The translations under genes and the position numbers were made by a program. The notes below the pieces were generated by a model. It did no database searches. It was not told where the DNA came from and was given only the letters and a program-made list of their open reading frames with translations. Positions 1 through 5,160 of a DNA stretch of 5,160 nucleotides are shown one piece after another (the stretch's first letter is position 1; each line of letters begins with the position of its first letter). The stretch spans positions 1-5,160 of the forward strand of contig JAHIOK010000297.1 in NCBI GenBank assembly GCA_018895315.1, given 5' to 3'. The stretch comes from Actinomycetota bacterium (lineage in GTDB: Bacteria; Actinomycetota; Actinomycetes; Actinomycetales; Microbacteriaceae).

Positions 1-374
1 CCGCAGCGCAGACCTCGGGCAGCTCCGACCGGGCTGGCGATGACGGCCAGTCCGTCGCCGATGCCTGCTCCCTCGTGCAGCAGACGATCACGGACGCGAC
101 CGCAGAGTTCGGCGAGTCCTCCTCTTCCGACCCGGCGACCGTCGTTGCCGCGATGAAGGCGGCTGCCGGCAAGGTGGCCGAAGTGTCGGGCAAGATCACC
201 AACGACCAGGTCGCCGCGCTGCTGCCCAACTTGCAGAACATGTTCAGCCAGATGGCGGACACGGTCGAGGCCGTGGCCGGCGGCGACGTCTCCAAGGCAG
301 GCGATCTCACGACGCTCGGGACCAAGTTCCAGGAGACCGGCGACACTTTCCAGAAGCTCTGCGCAACCTCCTGA
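1..374 (+). CDS. C-terminal part of a probable secreted or lipid-anchored helical protein (5' end outside window)
   Basis: The reading frame is open from the left edge (first full codon at base 3) to TGA at 372-374, giving 123 visible residues. A GTG at 75 could be taken as a start, but the frame continues upstream with sensible composition, so I treat the gene as truncated by the window. The visible part begins with a Ser/Gly/Asp-rich linker (SGSSDRAGDDG) and is followed by a mostly helical domain of about 100 residues rich in Ala, Val, Thr and Gln. Only two cysteines are present: one at the domain's start (DAC, codon 66-68) and one four residues from the end (KLCATS), 98 residues apart. A flexible linker followed by a small domain bracketed by two Cys is typical of exported actinobacterial proteins, often lipoproteins, and would allow a disulfide. 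The signal peptide or lipobox would lie off-window. I do not recognise a function. No enzyme motif is visible. Confidence 0.8.
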   Translation, partial: AAQTSGSSDRAGDDGQSVADACSLVQQTITDATAEFGESSSSDPATVVAAMKAAAGKVAEVSGKITNDQVAALLPNLQNMFSQMADTVEAVAGGDVSKAGDLTTLGTKFQETGDTFQKLCATS

Positions 375-377
375 CCA

Positions 378-399
378 CGCGGGCGCCGCACCGCCCGCG
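378..399 (+). terminator. GC hairpin after the first gene, likely terminator
   Basis: Perfect 8-bp inverted repeat CGCGGGCG (378-385) and CGCCCGCG (392-399) around a 6-base loop, starting 3 bases after the TGA at 372-374. No T-tract follows, which is common for terminators in high-GC actinomycetes. Position and stem strength support a terminator or 3'-end stabiliser that separates this gene from the transpeptidase downstream. Confidence 0.5.
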
Positions 400-401
400 C
401 A

Positions 402-433
402 CACCGTGACACGAACGTTGTCCACCGTGTCGC
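402..433 (+). promoter_or_regulatory. Candidate operator: direct repeat plus dyad upstream of the transpeptidase
   Basis: CACCGTG occurs at 402-408 and again at 423-429, exactly 21 bp (two helical turns) apart. The same stretch holds an inverted repeat, GACACG at 408-413 and CGTGTC at 426-431, extendable by one wobble and one G-C pair to 406-433; between the arms is the palindrome AACGTT (414-419). It lies over the likely promoter region of the transpeptidase. This is only pattern evidence; no known regulator consensus is recognised. Confidence 0.25.
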
Positions 434-449
434 AGGCGTCACTTACCAT
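418..449 (+). promoter_or_regulatory. Weak candidate promoter for the L,D-transpeptidase gene
   Basis: TACCAT at 444-449 fits the actinobacterial -10 pattern TAnnnT and would start transcription near 456-458, leaving a leader of about 28 bases that contains the ribosome binding site. The nearest -35-like hexamer, TTGTCC at 418-423, is 20 bp upstream of the -10, longer than the usual 17-18, so the -35 assignment is doubtful. Confidence 0.25.
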
Positions 450-471
450 GGAAGTCACGGCCACTAGATCC

Positions 472-477
472 GGGGGG
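472..477 (+). promoter_or_regulatory. Ribosome binding site of the L,D-transpeptidase gene
   Basis: A run of six G bases, followed by TGACGGC, ends 7 bases before the GTG at 485. The purine run at normal spacing supports 485 as the start. The GTG at 477-479 is out of frame with the gene. Confidence 0.5.
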
Positions 478-484
478 TGACGGC

Positions 485-2014
485 GTGACCGATTTGGCGA
501 CGCGACCGGGCGCAGACGATGCGTCCACTTCAGACGTGCCCACGCTCGGATCTGCACCCGCGGGCGCTCCAGACGCAGAGACCGCAGTGCTCGCCGACGG
601 TGCGGCCACCCAGGTGATGGCCCCCGCCGATACCGCCGCCTACGCCTGGGCTCCGGCCGAACCGGCGAAGAAGAAGCGTCGGCTCGGCTTGTGGATCGGC
701 ATCCCCGCCATCGCGGCGATCGTGGCGCTCGTCGCCGCATCCCTCGTGTTGATCGCTCCCGGCGCCTCCGTCGCCGGTGTCGGCGTCGGCGGCATGACCC
801 AGGGTGCAGCGGCCGAGGCCATCAGCAACAGACTCGCTCAGACGACGATCGAGTTCACCGGCACGGCCGGAAACGCCTCGGTCTCCGGCGCCCAGCTCGG
901 CGCATCCGTCGATGCAACGAGGCTTGCCGAAGCCGTTTTCGCCGACCACCCGATGTGGAAGGTCACCGACTGGTTTGCACCGAGCACGGATGCCGCGATC
1001 GCACTCGATCCGGCCAAGGCCGAAGCGGCCCTGCGCGCTGCGCTCCCCTCGCTTTACACGACCCCGACCAATGCGGTGGTCGCTTTCGATGCCGCGACCG
1101 CGAACTACACGGTCACTCCTGCCGTCGCCGGCACCGGGGTCGACCTCACCGCTGTGCAATCGGCATTGCAGACCGCGTTCAACGCCGGTCAGACCAGCGT
1201 CAAGGTCTCGCCGGCGCAGGCCGCTGTCCAGGCCACCACCACGACCGACGCCGCCACGGCCACCGCAACCAGCCTCAACACGATGCTCGACACGGTCGGC
1301 TTCTACGTCGGCGATGAGCGCACGGTACCCGTCGATCGAGCGGTCGCAGCCTCCTGGCTGACCGTCGCCCCTAACGCCGCCGGCAAGATCACGATCACGG
1401 CGAACGAAGCCGAGATCCAGAAGGTGGTCGACACGCTGCCCGCTGCCGTCGATCGCGCCCCGGTCAACGCGACGACCATCACCGATACCGACGGCAAGGT
1501 GCTGAGCGCCCAGACCGCGGGCGTCACCGGGCGCACGATCGGTGCCACCGCGGGGATCGCGGCCGCGTTCGCCGCTCAGATCGCTGGCGGCAACGCGGCC
1601 TACGCTCTCCCCGTCACCGAGACACCGTTCGCGACCACGCTGCTGGCGCGCAGCATCGAGGTGAACCTCAGCCAGCAGAAGGCGTACCTGTACGAGAACG
1701 GTGTCGTCGTGCAGAGCTACTTGATCTCGTCCGGTCTCCCGGGCCACGATACGAACACCGGTCGCTTCAAGATCTACGCCAAGCTCAAGTCGCAGAACAT
1801 GGGCAACCCCGACCTCACGAAGGCTCCCAACTACTACACGAAGAACGTCCCCAACGTGTCGTACTTCAACGGTGACGAAGCCCTGCACGGCGCCTACTGG
1901 CACAACAACTTCGGCAACCGGATGAGCCACGGCTGTGTCAATATGCCGCTGGATGCAGCGGCCTACGTCTACAGCTGGGCGCCGATCGGCACCCCCGTCT
2001 GGGTGCACAACTGA
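485..2014 (+). CDS. Membrane-anchored L,D-transpeptidase (YkuD domain) with VanW/PG_binding_4-like modules
   Basis: This 509-residue protein probably cross-links or otherwise modifies peptidoglycan outside the membrane through a catalytic cysteine. Residues 1-61 form an Ala/Pro/Asp-rich cytoplasmic tail. KKKRR (62-66) is the positive-inside stop before one membrane helix at about 67-92. Residues about 95-250 and 255-388 are two modules of the putative peptidoglycan-binding type found in VanW-like and L,D-transpeptidase proteins (PF12229 style); the first opens with a GVGVGGMT segment. The YkuD domain starts near residue 390 (SIEVNLSQQKAYLYENG). It carries the family's conserved histidine in HGAYWH (468-473) and the catalytic SHGCVNM block (481-487, Cys484), so the active site looks complete. 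The GTG start has a G-rich ribosome binding site 7 bases upstream, and the gene ends 46 bp before the esterase. Family assignment is very secure. The acyl donor and the reaction product (3-3 cross-link or other) cannot be read from sequence. In Microbacteriaceae, whose wall is usually type B, the role may differ from that in mycobacteria. Confidence 0.95.
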   Translation: MTDLATRPGADDASTSDVPTLGSAPAGAPDAETAVLADGAATQVMAPADTAAYAWAPAEPAKKKRRLGLWIGIPAIAAIVALVAASLVLIAPGASVAGVGVGGMTQGAAAEAISNRLAQTTIEFTGTAGNASVSGAQLGASVDATRLAEAVFADHPMWKVTDWFAPSTDAAIALDPAKAEAALRAALPSLYTTPTNAVVAFDAATANYTVTPAVAGTGVDLTAVQSALQTAFNAGQTSVKVSPAQAAVQATTTTDAATATATSLNTMLDTVGFYVGDERTVPVDRAVAASWLTVAPNAAGKITITANEAEIQKVVDTLPAAVDRAPVNATTITDTDGKVLSAQTAGVTGRTIGATAGIAAAFAAQIAGGNAAYALPVTETPFATTLLARSIEVNLSQQKAYLYENGVVVQSYLISSGLPGHDTNTGRFKIYAKLKSQNMGNPDLTKAPNYYTKNVPNVSYFNGDEALHGAYWHNNFGNRMSHGCVNMPLDAAAYVYSWAPIGTPVWVHN

Positions 2015-2048
2015 GCTGACGCGGCACCTGCGTGGGGCGGCATCCCGC

Positions 2049-2054
2049 TATCGT
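2049..2054 (+). promoter_or_regulatory. Candidate -10 element for a leaderless esterase transcript
   Basis: TATCGT matches the actinobacterial -10 pattern TAnnnT. Six bases (2055-2060) separate it from the GTG at 2061, so transcription would begin at or next to the first base of the start codon. No Shine-Dalgarno sequence lies in the normal window before this GTG; the nearest purine-rich stretch (2034-2040) is over 20 bases away. Both facts fit leaderless initiation. The -35 region (around 2026-2031) is not recognisable. Confidence 0.45.
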
Positions 2055-2060
2055 GTCGGT

Positions 2061-3026
2061 GTGCCCCGTTTCGATCTCTCCCCGGCCGAGCTGACGAACT
2101 TTCACCCCGATGTGCGAGAGCCTGTCGACTTCGACGAATTCTGGACCACGACGATCACCGAGGCTCGCTCCGCCGGTGACGGCGTCGAATTGGTACCGTA
2201 TGCGACGTCGCTGACCTCGATCGACGTCTTCGACGTCACCTTCCCTGGCTTCGCGGGCGACCCGATCAAGGGGTGGCTGACCGTCCCGCACGGGGCAGAC
2301 GCGCCTCTCCCGGCGGTCGTCGAATACAACGGCTACGGCGGCGGCCGAGGGCTGCCGATCGAGCGGATCGGCTGGGCCGCGTCCGGGTACGCGCACCTGC
2401 TCATGGACACCCGCGGCCAGGGCTCGATGTGGGGCAGCGGCGGCGACACCCCCGACCCGCACGGCACCGGGCCATCGGCGACGGGGTTCATGACCCGCGG
2501 CATCGACGACCCGCACGACTACTACTACCGGCGCGTCTTCACCGATGCGGTGCGCGCCATCGACGCGGTCCGCAATCTTGACTGCGTGGACGCCGCCCGA
2601 GTGGCGGTGTGCGGAGGAAGCCAGGGCGGTGGCATCGCACTGGCGGCGGCGGGACTCAGCGAGGGGCTGGTTGCAGCGATGCCCGATGTGCCGTTCCTCT
2701 GCCACTTCGAGCGCGCGGTCGGCATGACCGACAGCGACCCCTACCAGGAGGTCGTGCGCTACCTCTCCGTGCATCGGGGTGCCGAGGAGCGCGTCTTCGA
2801 GACTCTGTCGTACTTCGACGGGGTGACCATGGCCGCCCGAGCAACCGCACCCGGCCTGTTCTCGGTGGGCCTTCTCGATCCGATCTGCCCGCCGTCCACG
2901 GTCTACGCCGCCTTCAACCGCTACGCGGCCGAAAAGCAGATCGAGGTATACGCCCACAACGAGCACGAGGGCGGCCAGGCCGTCCAATGGATGGCGCAGG
3001 CGCGGTTCCTCGCCGCCCGCGTGTAG
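2061..3026 (+). CDS. CE7-family acetyl xylan esterase / cephalosporin-C deacetylase
   Basis: This 321-residue alpha/beta hydrolase removes acetyl groups from acetylated oligosaccharides and, in characterised relatives, from cephalosporin C. It has no signal peptide, so it should act in the cytoplasm on imported substrate. The start at GTG 2061 gives the typical family N-terminus (PRFDLSPAELTNFHPDVREP) and the usual length near 320. The frame stays open upstream to 1935, but that part overlaps the transpeptidase and reads as non-family sequence. CE7 signatures are all present: NGYGG with Tyr92 for the oxyanion hole, RGQG (118-121), the nucleophile elbow GGSQGG (185-190, Ser187), LLD (Asp273) and NEHEGG (His302, Glu303). 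The triad Ser187-Asp273-His302 is one residue off the numbering I recall for the Thermotoga maritima enzyme (188/274/303). The downstream kinase begins 9 bases after the stop, implying one transcript. Exact substrate is unknown; family and catalytic competence are secure. Confidence 0.93.
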   Translation: MPRFDLSPAELTNFHPDVREPVDFDEFWTTTITEARSAGDGVELVPYATSLTSIDVFDVTFPGFAGDPIKGWLTVPHGADAPLPAVVEYNGYGGGRGLPIERIGWAASGYAHLLMDTRGQGSMWGSGGDTPDPHGTGPSATGFMTRGIDDPHDYYYRRVFTDAVRAIDAVRNLDCVDAARVAVCGGSQGGGIALAAAGLSEGLVAAMPDVPFLCHFERAVGMTDSDPYQEVVRYLSVHRGAEERVFETLSYFDGVTMAARATAPGLFSVGLLDPICPPSTVYAAFNRYAAEKQIEVYAHNEHEGGQAVQWMAQARFLAARV

Positions 3027-3032
3027 GTGGAG
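3025..3032 (+). promoter_or_regulatory. Ribosome binding site deciding the kinase start
   Basis: AGGTGGAG overlaps the esterase stop codon TAG (3024-3026) and ends 3 bases before GTG 3036; the AGGTGG part lies 5 bases before it. The alternative GTG at 3027 falls inside this element and has only CG-rich esterase coding sequence ahead of it. The element therefore favours 3036 and implies translational coupling to the esterase. Confidence 0.5.
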
Positions 3033-3035
3033 CGC

Positions 3036-3959
3036 GTGCACGACGACACCATCCTCGCCATCGATGCCGGGCAGACCGGCATCAGAGTACGGCTCGAGCG
3101 GCCCGACCTCCCGCCGGTCGACCACGTGTTCGCAGGGATCCGCACCCACGAGCCACTGCTCCGCCAACTCGCGGAGGTCGTGCGTGTCGCCCTGGGCGAG
3201 CACGGGGCGACGGACGTTGTGACCGCCGGAGTTTCGGGCCTGACACGGCGGGAATCGGATGCCGCGAGTCTGCGCAGCATCCTCTCGCTCGGCGGCACCG
3301 CCCCCCGTGTGGTGCTGGCGCACGACTCGGTCACGTCGTACCTCGGCGCTCTCGGCGACAGGACCGGCGCCGTCGTGGCCGCCGGCACCGGCGTCGTCAC
3401 GCTGGGAGTGGGGCGCACGCGCGTCGCGCGCGTCGACGGCTGGGGCAACATCATGGGCGACGCCGGCAGCGGATATTGGATCGGTCGCGAAGCGCTCGAC
3501 GCCGTGATGCGCGCGCACGACGGCCGCGGCGAGCCGACCGCGCTCACTGCCCACGTGATCGCGCGGTGGCCCGACATCGAGAGTGCCTATATCGACCTGC
3601 AGGGGTCGGAGGATCGGGTCGCGATCGTCGCATCCTTCGCCGAGGCAGTCGCCGCCCTGGCCTCGACGGATACCGTCGCGGCGGACATCTGCCATCGCGC
3701 AGCTCACGAACTCTGCCTCGCGGCCACGGCGGCCCTGCGACGCGTCGCCGAACCGGGTGATGGCCACCCGACCGTGTGCGCGATCGGCGGAGTTTTCCGC
3801 TCGCCGCAGATCCGGCAGCGTTTTGTCGAACTGCTGCACGAAGCCTACCCCGGGGTGTCGGTGCAGCCGAGCCGCGGCTCCGGCATCGACGGCGCGATCG
3901 CGCTGGCCCACCTCGGCCCAGATCACGCGCTCCTGGGATACGTCTCTACCGCTGGCTAA
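3036..3959 (+). CDS. BadF/BadG/BcrA/BcrD-type ATPase, probable N-acetylglucosamine or related sugar kinase
   Basis: A 307-residue protein of the actin-like ATPase fold (ASKHA), closest in layout to N-acetylglucosamine kinases of the BadF group, which use ATP to phosphorylate an amino sugar or similar sugar in the cytoplasm. Visible motifs in order: phosphate-1 loop IDAGQTG (9-15, Asp10 and Thr14); HDS (96-98), where Asp97 is in the position of the catalytic base; phosphate-2 and interdomain region AAGTGVVTLGVG; the diagnostic GWGNIMGDAGSGYWIG (135 onward); adenosine-side GGVF (251-254); and the C-terminal GSGIDGAIALA (281-291). Many relatives have GDEGS at the fourth motif; here it is GDAGS. 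The start was set at GTG 3036 because of its ribosome binding site; GTG 3027, directly after the esterase stop, would add three residues. Coupling to the esterase suggests a sugar-salvage step after deacetylation. Fold and kinase type are well supported; the substrate is inferred and could be another hexose. Confidence 0.88.
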   Translation: MHDDTILAIDAGQTGIRVRLERPDLPPVDHVFAGIRTHEPLLRQLAEVVRVALGEHGATDVVTAGVSGLTRRESDAASLRSILSLGGTAPRVVLAHDSVTSYLGALGDRTGAVVAAGTGVVTLGVGRTRVARVDGWGNIMGDAGSGYWIGREALDAVMRAHDGRGEPTALTAHVIARWPDIESAYIDLQGSEDRVAIVASFAEAVAALASTDTVAADICHRAAHELCLAATAALRRVAEPGDGHPTVCAIGGVFRSPQIRQRFVELLHEAYPGVSVQPSRGSGIDGAIALAHLGPDHALLGYVSTAG

Positions 3960-3975
3960 CCCGGAGCTCCCCGGG
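3960..3975 (+). terminator. Small hairpin directly after the kinase stop
   Basis: CCCGG (3960-3964) and CCGGG (3971-3975) can pair around a 6-base loop, beginning at the base after the TAA. The inner GGAGCTCC (3963-3970) is itself a palindrome, so two foldings compete. The stem is short and has no T-tract; it could add to 3'-end formation but is weak evidence on its own. Confidence 0.2.
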
Positions 3976-4047
3976 CCTCTCGCCCCTCATCCCGCGAGCG
4001 CACGGCCTCCCGCCGAACGCACGAGCTCACCACGCCGCCAGCCCGTG

Positions 4048-4083
4048 CACTCGGCGCGAAGCCGCACACTCGGCGCGAAACCG
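4048..4083. repeat. Two-copy direct repeat, 17 bp, period 19 bp
   Basis: CACTCGGCGCGAAGCCG (4048-4064) is repeated as CACTCGGCGCGAAACCG (4067-4083), one mismatch in 17. It lies in the non-coding gap between convergent genes. Read on the other strand the core is TTCGCGCCGAGTG. The motif CGCAC also occurs at 3999 and 4018, again 19 bp apart, but without the core, so a longer decayed array is possible and not shown. It may be a dispersed intergenic repeat or a protein-binding site. Confidence 0.75.
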
Positions 4084-4092
4084 GGGCCCCGG
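4081..4092. repeat. 12-bp perfect palindrome CCGGGGCCCCGG
   Basis: The palindrome shares its first three bases with the end of the second direct-repeat copy and sits 11 bases before the terminator hairpin stem. It is perfectly self-complementary. All-GC palindromes arise readily in such a genome, so function is uncertain. Confidence 0.5.
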
Positions 4093-4097
4093 AGACG

Positions 4098-4131
4098 ACG
4101 AAGGGCGGATGCCGCAGCATCCGCCCCTCGT
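4098..4131. terminator. Strong hairpin between convergent genes, probable bidirectional terminator
   Basis: GGGCGGATGC (4103-4112) and GCATCCGCCC (4117-4126) form a perfect 10-bp stem with a 4-base loop. After one A-C mismatch the pairing resumes with ACGA (4098-4101) against TCGT (4128-4131). On the + strand it is followed by TTTCC from 4131, and on the - strand by TTCGTCGTCT, both weak T-rich tails. It lies 33 bases beyond the isocitrate dehydrogenase stop and about 140 beyond the kinase stop, so it probably ends the dehydrogenase transcript first and can also stop read-through from the left. Confidence 0.75.
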
Positions 4132-4150
4132 TTCCGTCAGCCGATCGAGG

Positions 4151-4163
4151 CCGACCGGGTCGG
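4151..4163 (-). repeat. Short palindrome abutting the isocitrate dehydrogenase stop codon
   Basis: CCGACC (4151-4156) and GGTCGG (4158-4163) are inverted around a single base, immediately after the TGA read on the - strand. As RNA it could form a 5-bp stem with a 3-base loop. It may be an accessory 3'-end structure ahead of the stronger hairpin at 4098-4131, or chance. Confidence 0.3.

Positions 4164-5160
<997 letters not shown>

Noticed and set aside
75..374. GTG at 75 as the start of a complete 99-residue gene
   Set aside because: The frame stays open to the left edge with a plausible Ser/Gly linker, there is no ribosome binding site before 75, and the start would cut off the first of the two cysteines.
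530..2008. A 492-codon open frame on the - strand, antisense to the transpeptidase
   Set aside because: Same reason: a shadow of a gene with complete catalytic motifs on the + strand, with low-complexity Arg/Gly-rich translation.
1935..2060. An extended esterase start at ATG 1935
   Set aside because: It would overlap 80 bases of the transpeptidase, and the added residues do not resemble the CE7 N-terminus, which begins naturally at 2061.
485..3026. A beta-lactam resistance link between the L,D-transpeptidase and the cephalosporin-C deacetylase
   Set aside because: CE7 enzymes are mainly carbohydrate esterases, removing the cephalosporin 3'-acetyl group is not a usual resistance mechanism, and the two genes seem to have separate promoters.
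1938..3926. A 662-codon open frame on the - strand, antisense to the esterase and kinase genes
   Set aside because: It mirrors the codon phase of two well-identified genes on the + strand, is rich in Arg/Gly/Val/Asp as expected of high-GC shadow frames, and shows no family motif.
3960..4163. A small protein gene in the convergent gap (open frames cross it on the + strand)
   Set aside because: Those frames are continuations of shadow frames from the kinase gene, have no ribosome binding site, and run through the direct repeats and the terminator hairpin.

Overview
The window is GC-rich (about two thirds G+C by eye) and densely coding, with GTG starts and few T-tracts. Together with a monomeric NADP-dependent isocitrate dehydrogenase and a membrane-anchored L,D-transpeptidase, this points to a high-GC actinomycete. 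Microbacteriaceae (Microbacterium-like) is my best guess, an inference from gene style and not a search result.

Layout: (1) 1-374, +, is the 3' end of a gene for a probably exported, Ala/Ser-rich helical protein, closed by a GC hairpin. (2) 485-2014, +, encodes a 509-residue L,D-transpeptidase with a cytoplasmic tail, one membrane helix, two VanW/PG_binding_4-like modules and a YkuD catalytic domain. (3) 2061-3026, +, encodes a CE7 acetyl xylan esterase/cephalosporin-C deacetylase with an intact Ser-Asp-His triad; it appears to be read from a leaderless mRNA. (4) 3036-3959, +, encodes a BadF/BadG or N-acetylglucosamine-kinase-type sugar kinase, almost certainly co-transcribed with the esterase. 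(5) 3960-4163 is a convergent intergenic region with a 17-bp direct repeat (19-bp period), a 12-bp palindrome and a strong hairpin that can act as a terminator in both directions. (6) 4164-5160, -, is the C-terminal 331 codons of monomeric isocitrate dehydrogenase, running off the right edge.

How the genes fit together: the esterase and kinase look like a two-gene sugar module, in which an acetylated saccharide is deacetylated and a sugar is phosphorylated in the cytoplasm. The transpeptidase upstream is a cell-wall enzyme with its own leader and probably its own promoter. Isocitrate dehydrogenase is core TCA metabolism and an unrelated neighbour. I see no mobile element, CRISPR array, RNA gene or clearly new system. 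The points most worth a second look are the intergenic repeat pair, the leaderless esterase start, the esterase-kinase pairing and the dyad/direct-repeat arrangement ahead of the transpeptidase.
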